Of a stretch of DNA of 36,122 bases, positions 1 through 5,913 are shown one piece after another; position 1 is the stretch's first letter, and each line of letters opens with the position of its first letter. The translations under genes were made by a program, and so were the position numbers. The stretch spans positions 1 through 36,122 of the forward strand of contig JAEUSW010000323.1 in NCBI GenBank assembly GCA_016788285.1, in the 5' to 3' direction. The notes under the pieces were generated by a model. That model had not been told where the DNA came from and did no database searches. It saw only the letters and a program-made list of their open reading frames with translations. The stretch is from Flavobacteriales bacterium (GTDB lineage Bacteria > Bacteroidota > Bacteroidia > Flavobacteriales_F > PHOS-HE28).

Positions 1-93
1 GGCAAGATCTGGATACTTGCCTACGAGGTGATCACTGAAGGGAACCGAGGGAAGTGGCAGGTGAACCGTCCGCAGGAGAGGCTGAAGACCTAT

Positions 94-234
94 TCCCCTA
101 TTGGGACCTGCTGCTTCCTAGGTGTTCTGGGCTCAAATAGAAAACGAGGCTGCGGGCCTGTTAAAGTTCTGAAGCGTCGAACACCTGTTCTCGGCCCCTC
201 CAGGATCAATGGTCCAACCACAAAGAAAACGAAC
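94..234 (+). ncRNA. possible bridge (seek) RNA region of the IS110 element
   Basis: This is the non-coding stretch between the candidate left end and the transposase start. In IS110 elements the non-coding end encodes a bridge RNA that pairs with both target and donor DNA to guide recombination. In this element only about ten bases follow the transposase stop before the inverted repeat, so the upstream side is the only place large enough for such an RNA. One segment (94-102) is complementary to the right end at 1238-1246. Another (203-209) is complementary to 1248-1254, but a 7-base match is near chance level. No fold has been computed, so the exact RNA boundaries are unknown. Confidence 0.3.
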
Positions 235-1236
235 ATGAGGACTATCGGTATCGATGTAAGCAAGGCACACCTGGATGTGGCATTGCTTGACCAGCAAGAG
301 GGCTTCTTGGATGAAGTGAGCATCACCAACGAGCCGGCCGCACTGATCAAGTTGATACGTCGGTGGCTCAAGAATGAACGATGTCGACCTGACACTATCG
401 TGTGTATAGAACCTACCGGCCACTACAGCTTCTCGGCGATCAAGGCCTTACTGGAGGAAGGTGTACCAGTATGGTTGGCCCATCCGGCCGATATCCAAAG
501 CAGCATTGGCTTGCAACGGGGAAAGAGCGACCAAGTGGACGCACGTCGCATAGCACAATACGCCTTGCGGTTCCGCGACAAGGCCCAGTTGCTCGATGAT
601 CACTTCCTGCGGTTGCAGGAATTGAAAGACCTGCTCTCCCTACGCGAACAGTACGTGCGACAACGGGCTGCCATAAGGGTTCAGCAAGGCGACTATCTCA
701 ACGCCATACAGGGTCGGGCCAAGACCTGCTTCAAACGCGCTGCCCGTGAACTTACCGCTTCGTTGGAGCGCGCCATCCAAAGCGTCGAGAAGAGCATTGA
801 GGAGTTCATGGCAAGCGTGCCGGAGCTCAATGCGAAACGTGAGCTAGCGATGACCGTCACGGGCGTAGGCCCGGTACTGGCCAGTGAACTACTGGCCATC
901 ACCCGTGGCTTCACCCGGTTCGATGACCACAGGCAGCTGGTCTGCTATGCAGGACTGGCCCCTTATCCATATCGCTCCGGCACGAGCGTGCATGGCCCAA
1001 CAGCCGTGTCACATAAAGCCAATAAGCGCATCAAGACACTTGTCCACATGGCTGCTCTCAACGCCATCCGCTTGCCAGGCGACCTCCAGAGCTACTATCG
1101 GCGAAAGCGCGAACAAGGGAAACCGGCCATGAGCGCACTGAATGCCGTCCGCGCAAAGATCATCCGACACCTGTGGGCCGTCATGACATCCGGTCAACCC
1201 TACACACCCTTTAAAGCCGACTTGCAAATGCCATAG
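235..1236 (+). CDS. IS110-family transposase (DEDD recombinase)
   Basis: The 333-residue protein has the two IS110 domains. The N-terminal RuvC-like DEDD domain opens with GIDVSK and carries D7, E59 (IEPTG), D99 and D102 (KSDQVDARR). The C-terminal transposase_20 domain carries VTGVGP at about 208-213 and the serine motif SGTSV at 248-252, expected to supply the nucleophile used together with the DEDD site. A helical, coiled-coil-like linker lies between them (about 120-200). The frame stays open upstream to position 28, but ATG 235 is chosen because family members begin directly at the MxxIGIDVSK strand and the upstream stretch has no protein-like character. All catalytic residues and the full length are present, so the gene looks intact and possibly active. 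It runs away from the window start and converges on the S74 surface-protein gene. Confidence 0.93.
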   Translation: MRTIGIDVSKAHLDVALLDQQEGFLDEVSITNEPAALIKLIRRWLKNERCRPDTIVCIEPTGHYSFSAIKALLEEGVPVWLAHPADIQSSIGLQRGKSDQVDARRIAQYALRFRDKAQLLDDHFLRLQELKDLLSLREQYVRQRAAIRVQQGDYLNAIQGRAKTCFKRAARELTASLERAIQSVEKSIEEFMASVPELNAKRELAMTVTGVGPVLASELLAITRGFTRFDDHRQLVCYAGLAPYPYRSGTSVHGPTAVSHKANKRIKTLVHMAALNAIRLPGDLQSYYRRKREQGKPAMSALNAVRAKIIRHLWAVMTSGQPYTPFKADLQMP

Positions 1237-1270
1237 AAATAGGGGACTTGATCCATGTGCACATGCATCA

Positions 1271-1300
1271 AGGGCCGCTCCGCGAACGTGAAGCGGCCCT
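1271..1300 (-). terminator. hairpin downstream of the S74 protein gene
   Basis: A 9-bp perfect stem (1271-1279 with 1292-1300) encloses a 12-base loop about 20 bases past the stop codon of the minus-strand gene at 1322. No clear T-run follows on the minus strand, so it may be a weak or factor-assisted terminator. It touches the imperfect palindrome at 1247-1272. Confidence 0.55.
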
Positions 1301-1321
1301 CGACCATTGCTGTGCGCGCGC

Positions 1322-3475
1322 CTACCGCGCCACCTTCACGGCCTTCTTCACCACGAAGCTGTCGTTGAGGAACAGCGTGCAGTGGTAAGTGCCCGGCGCA
1401 AGATCGGTGGTGGTCCAGTCGTGGGTGTACGTGCCCACCTCGCGCACGGCCTCCTCGAGCACCTCCAGACGCTTGCCGCTGGCATCGCTGACCTCCAGGC
1501 GTGTGCGGCCCGGTGCGGCCACCGTGTAGCGCAGCTGCGTGAGGTCCGCCACCGGGTTGGGCAGGATGAACAGGTCGGTGCGCAGCGCTTCGCTTGCCCC
1601 TGCCCCTGCCCCAGCTCCTGAACCCATGGTGCGCTGGTCAGTTCTTTCGTTGGCCGTGCAGCAGTTCGCGAGGTCCTGCTGCATCGCGGCGAGTTGTTGT
1701 TGGAGCTGTGCGACCTGGTCTTGCAGAGCGGCCATCTGTGCGCCTTGTTCGTTGCTGGCCCCGACCAGCACCGGGATCAGCCCGCCGTAGTTCACGGCCT
1801 TGAAGGTCACCGCCGGTTGAAGGACGTTCCCCAACGAGTCGACCTCCGCGGGCTGGGTCACCGTTCGGACCAGACCGGGCAGTACGGCCTGAAGATCGCC
1901 GGCCATGATGCCATTGTGGGTGCCTTCCGGAAGACCCAGTTGGGGATAGTCCGCCGTCCTGAACTGGTAGCGCTTCGGTTGCAACTGGGCAAGAATGTCC
2001 GAAGCGTCGGTCAGATCCGTGACATTTTGCTTCAGCATCGCATCCGAGCTCTGCCACACACCGGCCGAATGAAAACCCGCGCCGACGAAATAGGCCGCCC
2101 AGCGATTGGGATAGTTCGTGTGCTGCGTGCTGCCATATACGCCGGCCAATAGGACTGCGCTGCTCGAGTCGCTCGGGGTGGTGTACACATAACCATGCAC
2201 GCCGAAACCCTTGGTGGTGGGCAGCCCGCTGCTGTTGCCTTTTACACCATACGCATTGGTGGCCTGCCCGGATCCGTTCTCCGTGTCCCCGTAGACACCC
2301 ATGTTGTCCGTGGTGGACTTGCCGGTGTTGAGCCAGCCGCGACCGTACACACCGTAGTTCTTCACGGCCCCGTCGTAGGCCCGCGTATGTATGCCGTAGT
2401 GCTCGTTGCCCGAGCTCTGGCCACTGGCGGTCTGCACCACGCACTTCAGCCCGATGTTCTCGGTGCCGTTGTTATCACCTTTCGTGTACACCTGGATCCC
2501 CAGGTCGTTGGACGAGGTATGGTTGCGCAGCACATCGAGCTTGGCCTCGGGCGAGCTGTCACCGATCCCTACGTTCTCGGCATCGTCGGGGCATGCACCG
2601 TTGGCCGCACCCACGGCTGTGTAGACGTGGTTCGGTGATGAGCCGTTCATCTGCCATTCGCAGTTGTCAGCAGCCACTGGTAGTGAACTCACTGCACGCC
2701 AATGCAAGCGCCCATCCGCATCCGTCACCACCAGGCGGTCCAACTGGCCATCCTCATAGTCCGGCACCAGCCTGCGGATCATGATCGTGCGGTCCAGCAC
2801 GTCCAGCCGCTCATCGGGCGTGGCGCTCTGGCCGAACCAATCGCCGATGCCCACGAACACCTCCGAACCGCTGTCGTGCGGGTAGAGCTGCATGGCCTCC
2901 AAGCCCTCCATGGAGTTGCTTCCCGTGGGGCTGGAACTGCTGTACTCCGAGGTGAAGATGAAGCGCATGCGATCGCTGAGCCAGGTGCCCGGGTTATCGC
3001 TCCACTGCACAATGGCATCGGTGTAGTCGTTCAGCTCACCGGATTCAGGCTCCTCGGGGTTGTCGTAGGTGTACTTCTGCCCGATGTACATCTGGTCGCT
3101 GTTGCCCGTGAAGGTGACGCCGTTGCGCATCCACGGCCGGTAGCCGATGCCCTGGAACCCGTTGGCACCGGGTTCTGCCAGATGCAGCCGACTGAAGGGG
3201 CCCGGCCCATTGTCCCAGAAATAGCTGCTGGGGCTGATACCCACGAAGCCCGATGTGGGGAGCAGACTGAAGCTGCCGATGTCGTAGTTGTCTTCCTGGT
3301 TCACCACCAACCGGACCTTGTCGTAGGTCCGAAGAGCAAGCCGCTCGGCATCGGTGGTCCCCAGGAAGTCAAGCGTGTAGTCGGTTGTTCCATTCCCCGA
3401 AAGGAGCCAAGGAGTCTGGGCCTCGGCGGCAATGGAACCAAGTATCAACGTTCCTGCGAAAACTGTCGTTCTCAT
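1322..3475 (-). CDS. T9SS-sorted surface protein with peptidase S74 chaperone domain
   Basis: A 717-residue secreted protein. A signal peptide (MRTTVFAG to AEAQ) is predicted to cleave before Gln20. The N-terminal half resembles tail-fibre-type beta proteins and includes repeated GVYG/GVHG segments around residues 380-460. A peptidase S74 intramolecular chaperone domain starts at about 476: S477, D478 and K482 reproduce the SDxxxK spacing of the self-cleaving endosialidase/tail-spike family. It is followed by a Gln-rich coiled coil (about 578-604), a Gly-Ala low-complexity linker and a type A T9SS sorting domain beginning at LPNPVADL near 638. The start at 3475 gives a standard signal peptide; an ATG at 3508 overlaps the upstream stop by four bases and would add eleven basic residues, so it cannot be excluded. 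It probably forms an operon with the gene at 3505-4464. In the family, S74 domains trimerise, help fold beta-helical fibres and then cut themselves off. Confidence 0.85.
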   Translation of the reverse strand: MRTTVFAGTLILGSIAAEAQTPWLLSGNGTTDYTLDFLGTTDAERLALRTYDKVRLVVNQEDNYDIGSFSLLPTSGFVGISPSSYFWDNGPGPFSRLHLAEPGANGFQGIGYRPWMRNGVTFTGNSDQMYIGQKYTYDNPEEPESGELNDYTDAIVQWSDNPGTWLSDRMRFIFTSEYSSSSPTGSNSMEGLEAMQLYPHDSGSEVFVGIGDWFGQSATPDERLDVLDRTIMIRRLVPDYEDGQLDRLVVTDADGRLHWRAVSSLPVAADNCEWQMNGSSPNHVYTAVGAANGACPDDAENVGIGDSSPEAKLDVLRNHTSSNDLGIQVYTKGDNNGTENIGLKCVVQTASGQSSGNEHYGIHTRAYDGAVKNYGVYGRGWLNTGKSTTDNMGVYGDTENGSGQATNAYGVKGNSSGLPTTKGFGVHGYVYTTPSDSSSAVLLAGVYGSTQHTNYPNRWAAYFVGAGFHSAGVWQSSDAMLKQNVTDLTDASDILAQLQPKRYQFRTADYPQLGLPEGTHNGIMAGDLQAVLPGLVRTVTQPAEVDSLGNVLQPAVTFKAVNYGGLIPVLVGASNEQGAQMAALQDQVAQLQQQLAAMQQDLANCCTANERTDQRTMGSGAGAGAGASEALRTDLFILPNPVADLTQLRYTVAAPGRTRLEVSDASGKRLEVLEEAVREVGTYTHDWTTTDLAPGTYHCTLFLNDSFVVKKAVKVAR

Positions 3476-3504
3476 GGTCTTGGGTTTGCGCCCAAGGCCC
3501 CTTC

Positions 3505-4464
3505 TCACTTGATGAACCTGACGACCCTTCGCTGCCCACCCATGTACGCGATGACCGTGTACAGGCCTTGCGCCAAGCTGCTTGGAACCAGTACGCCACC
3601 CTCTCGGCTCTCGGATACGCGGGGCTGCCAGACCAACCGGCCGGCCGAATCAATGACCAACACGGAGCGCAAGGGTTCGCTGCTGATCCATCGGATCATC
3701 TCGGACGTCGCAGATAGCTCTGCATACCCTGCCAGCTGCTCCTCAACCGCCTCAGCATACAGCGGTACCACGGCCACCGCATCAATGTAGTAGTAGGCCT
3801 TGGGCTGTGGGAACAGGGGGGGCAGGTCGATGCCGTTCACTTGTGGGTCGTCCTGGAAGGTGCCGATCACCAGCCAGCGCTCGTTGCCTTGCGCCACTAG
3901 GGTGTCCGCCAGTTCGACCCAGTTCGTATCCAGCAGATAGGCGTTGTTCGGATCACGGAGCTGTATCTGCGGGCTGAACGGTAGCACCGTGGTGTGCGGT
4001 TCGTGAATACTATCCGGGCCGAAGTAGACACCGATGTGATCGATCGCGCGTCGGTGCCCTTTTGGTCGTGCACAATACAGGCTCACCCGGTAGCTTCTTC
4101 CGGCCTCGAGCCCGGCGATCAGCTTGGTGCTCAGGTAATCACGCGAGCTGCCAGTGCTGTCTGTCCCATACCAATGAAATCCGCCGGCCAATCGGCTCCC
4201 GTCGTATGCGGTCCTGTACCCCTTTGCCTGTATTCCAGTGTCCGTAGAGTCCATGAAGGTGCCACAAGGATCCACAGTATCGCAGTCGAAGATGTCCGGT
4301 GTGGCCAGGTTGGCGCTATACCAGCCGACCGCCTCCTCGTAAGGCGGTTGATACAGGGAGCAATGGGTGGTGTCCTCGAAGCTCGGGTTGGGCACGAGGT
4401 TCTGGGCCGTCGCCATCGCGGCGAGGGCCAGGTTCATCAAGTGAAGAAGGAATGCTCTGGGCAT
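3505..4464 (-). CDS. T9SS-sorted secreted protein, LVPNPSFE-type
   Basis: A 319-residue protein of unknown specific function. The signal peptide (MPRAFLLHL to ATAQ) is predicted to cleave before Gln21 and is followed at once by NLVPNPSFE. That opening is common in Bacteroidota secreted proteins with a galactose-binding-like (jelly-roll) domain. The middle region (about 90-225) has the strand pattern of such a domain, with lines such as YRVSLYCARP and WLVIGTF. The last ~75 residues form a T9SS sorting domain ending in VVRFIK, although the canonical PNP box is not evident. The start is supported by a rare Shine-Dalgarno match 7 bases upstream. The gene sits directly upstream of the S74 protein and is probably co-transcribed with it, so the two may act on the same surface structure; that is inference from position. 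Confidence 0.75.
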   Translation of the reverse strand: MPRAFLLHLMNLALAAMATAQNLVPNPSFEDTTHCSLYQPPYEEAVGWYSANLATPDIFDCDTVDPCGTFMDSTDTGIQAKGYRTAYDGSRLAGGFHWYGTDSTGSSRDYLSTKLIAGLEAGRSYRVSLYCARPKGHRRAIDHIGVYFGPDSIHEPHTTVLPFSPQIQLRDPNNAYLLDTNWVELADTLVAQGNERWLVIGTFQDDPQVNGIDLPPLFPQPKAYYYIDAVAVVPLYAEAVEEQLAGYAELSATSEMIRWISSEPLRSVLVIDSAGRLVWQPRVSESREGGVLVPSSLAQGLYTVIAYMGGQRRVVRFIK

Positions 4465-4471
4465 AGACGTT

Positions 4472-4477
4472 CTCCTT
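4472..4477 (-). promoter_or_regulatory. Shine-Dalgarno site for the gene at 3505-4464
   Basis: AAGGAG on the minus strand, 7 bases from ATG 4464. Such sites are rare in this window, whose other start codons mostly lack purine-rich leaders, so this start may be translated in a different way from its neighbours. Confidence 0.6.
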
Positions 4478-4587
4478 ACTTGTTGCGGCGCTCTTGGTCG
4501 CCGGGTAGCCCGCGCACCGCGTGGATGCGCTGCCTTCCCGTACGGATCGGCCTTGGGCCCTCCGTTGTGACCGGCACCCCAGGGGCC

Positions 4588-4619
4588 TTGCGCCTGCTCC
4601 CCAAGGGTCTGTACCTTTG
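4588..4619 (+). promoter_or_regulatory. promoter-like site inside the intergenic region
   Basis: TTG at 4588-4590 and TACCTTTG at 4612-4619 match the Bacteroidota -33 and -7 elements (TTTG and TAnnTTTG). The spacing is 21 bases rather than the usual 19. No plus-strand gene lies downstream, so any transcript would be a small RNA or encode only a very short peptide. Confidence 0.4.
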
Positions 4620-4625
4620 CGCTAG

Positions 4626-4760
4626 CTCGTGTTCATGTTCCTATGCCTTAGGGGGTGCATGTTGAGCGACCAAAGCCCTCGGTGTTCATAGCGCCGGGGG
4701 CTTCTTCATTCGGGCCATGCCTTCGCCAAAGGCTTTGGCTGGCGATGTAGGGGCATGGCC
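4626..4760 (+). ncRNA. candidate structured small RNA
   Basis: Two consecutive hairpins follow the promoter-like site. The first pairs 4673-4684 with 4692-4703 (12 bp including two G-U pairs, 7-base loop) and is followed by a short T-rich stretch, so it could be a terminator. The second is nested: 4714-4721 pairs with 4752-4759 and 4723-4728 pairs with 4740-4745. An 18-codon frame starts at the ATG near 4634 but has no supporting feature. Expression and boundaries are inferred from structure alone. Confidence 0.3.
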
Positions 4761-4783
4761 ACCTACCTTGGTTGATCGAGGTA

Positions 4784-4818
4784 TTGTCGGCTTGTCGGCT
4801 TGTCGGCTTGTCGGCTTG
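4784..4818. repeat. 8-bp tandem repeat, about 4.4 copies
   Basis: The unit ttgtcggc occurs four times perfectly and is followed by a partial unit. It runs into irregular copies of gcttccagcc at 4821, 4842 and 4863. There are no spacers, so it is not a CRISPR array. Copy number may vary between strains by slippage. Confidence 0.85.
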
Positions 4819-5146
4819 CAGCTTCCAGCCACCGGCCACCCACTTCCAGCCTCCTGCTTCCGGTTTCCAGCCCTCCGCCGCCAGCAAACACCTCCGGCGT
4901 GAGCCGGGCATGCGATGTATGATGAACCGGGAAGGAGGCACGGGACGCATGGGGCATCCAATGTAGTGCACGAACGACACACTGGTTCCAGCTGTTGAAA
5001 AGTCGCGGATTTCAAGCAGAAACGGTTAAGTGTCGGAATCTTAATCTCAGCAAAGACTTCTGGTCACCTTTCCCTTCCAATCACCGCGTTCTGGGCTCGC
5101 TGAACTTCGGGATGCAGGGCGGGAAAGACCCCGCCCATTCAAGGGA

Positions 5147-5407
5147 GACTGCCACGGCGCACAGCGCACAACCCACTACACGGGCGCCTCGCAGGGACGG
5201 TGCGGAGGTGATCGCTACCTGTACCGGTCATGTTCAACCCGTCATCACGATGCTCCCGAAGAGGTGGAAGCGATCTCCCATCATTGGAACAGACCCCGTC
5301 CACCACGTGAAGACCGCCGCGGCGCCCGGCGCACCACCCACCACACAGGTGCCTCACAGAGTCGGGTCGGAGGTGATCGGGACCGATCATTCTCAACACG
5401 TCATCGA
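5147..5407. repeat. diverged ~95-bp direct repeat, two copies
   Basis: Copy A (5147 to about 5247) and copy B (5312 to about 5407) align along their length with scattered substitutions and small indels. The best-kept cores are the segments around 5201-5214/5366-5379 and around 5168-5183/5333-5348. The copies are 165 bases apart. Both strands translate into matching repeats, which fits duplication of non-coding DNA as well as a decayed repetitive gene. Confidence 0.65.
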
Positions 5408-5463
5408 CAACGAACTTGCTCTGCGCCCACTGCGCCTCTGCGCGAGGCACGCTTAATCCCCGC

Positions 5464-5913
5464 TCACAACGCCCGCTTCTTCCTGAAGAACGCCTTCATC
5501 AGGTCGGCGCACTCGGGTTCCAGCACACCGCCGGTCACCTGGGTCTTGGGATGCAACAGGCCACCGCTGATCCGCCGGTAGCCGGCCTTCTCGTCGAACG
5601 CACCGAAGACCAGCCGCCCCAGCTGCGACCAGCGCAGGGCCCCGGCGCACATCACGCAGGGCTCCAGGGTGACGTACAGCGTGCAATCGGCGAGGTACTT
5701 GCCGCCCAGGTGCGTGGCCGCGGCGGTGATGCATTGCATTTCGGCGTGGGCCGTCACGTCGTTGAGCCGCTCGGTGAGGTTGTGGGCCTTGGCGATGATG
5801 CGGTCCTGACACACCACCACTGCGCCCACGGGCACCTCGTCCAGGCTGAACGCCCGCTCGGCCTCGCGCAGGGCCTGCCGCATCCAGTGCTCATCGCCGC
5901 CCACCTGGATCAT
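5464..5913 (-). CDS. tadA: tRNA-specific adenosine deaminase TadA
   Basis: A 149-residue cytidine-deaminase-fold enzyme that converts wobble adenosine 34 to inosine in tRNA-Arg(ACG). The zinc site is complete: H56 with the proton-shuttling E58 in TAHAEMQ, and C86/C89 in EPCVMCAGA. VPVGAVVV (about 27-34) and the C-terminal MKAFFRKKR are also typical. Length is normal for the family. The ATG at 5913 overlaps the stop of the upstream copper-monooxygenase-like gene by four bases (ATGA), indicating translational coupling. A second ATG ten codons in (HWMRQALREAE) could also serve. It is the last gene of the recJ unit, and its downstream side is the long repeat-containing intergenic region. Confidence 0.93.
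   Translation of the reverse strand: MIQVGGDEHWMRQALREAERAFSLDEVPVGAVVVCQDRIIAKAHNLTERLNDVTAHAEMQCITAAATHLGGKYLADCTLYVTLEPCVMCAGALRWSQLGRLVFGAFDEKAGYRRISGGLLHPKTQVTGGVLEPECADLMKAFFRKKRAL

Larger units (their letters stand above)
94..1246 (+). mobile_element. IS110-family insertion sequence (ends approximate)
   Basis: This is a single-gene element whose transposase occupies almost all of its right part. Its base composition is clearly lower in G+C than the genes that follow. The coordinates given are the outer edges of a 9-bp inverted repeat, tcccctatt at 94-102 and aatagggga at 1238-1246, which is the only terminal symmetry seen. IS110 elements usually lack terminal inverted repeats, while the IS1111 subgroup has subterminal ones, so the true ends may lie outside these points. 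The left end could be anywhere in the first ~100 bases or before the window. No target duplication is expected for this family and none is seen. The right end abuts an imperfect palindrome at 1247-1272 and the presumed terminator of the neighbouring minus-strand gene. Confidence 0.55.
4465..5463. other. 1-kb intergenic region without a convincing gene
   Basis: No frame here looks like a real protein. The region holds a plus-strand promoter-like site (4588-4619), two hairpin structures (4673-4703 and 4714-4759), an 8-bp tandem repeat (4784-4818), and irregular copies of a cttccagcc motif up to about 4872. A more A+T-rich patch follows (about 4990-5090), then a 7-bp stem hairpin (5117-5136) and two copies of a diverged ~95-bp repeat (5147-5407). 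It separates the starts of the 3505-4464 unit from the end of tadA. Small open frames at 4995-5456 (+) and 5139-5450 (-) merely read through the repeat. Confidence 0.7.

Noticed and set aside
1-21. Hairpin with 6-bp stem (1-6 with 16-21)
   Set aside because: It lies at the window edge, is short, and its context is cut off, so it cannot be assigned to the element or to a host terminator.
203-209. 7-base complementarity to 1248-1254 as proof of a guide sequence
   Set aside because: A match of this length is expected by chance in a comparison of this size; it is kept only as part of a testable hypothesis.
28-234. N-terminal extension of the transposase
   Set aside because: IS110 transposases start at the MxxIGIDVSK strand; the preceding 69 codons have no resemblance to the family and overlap the probable RNA region.
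4784-4818. Possible CRISPR array
   Set aside because: Repeat units of 8 bases directly abut one another without spacers.
4995-5456. 153-codon plus-strand frame, and the 103-codon minus-strand frame at 5139-5450
   Set aside because: Both derive their apparent internal repeats from the same diverged DNA repeat; neither has a start signal or protein-like composition.
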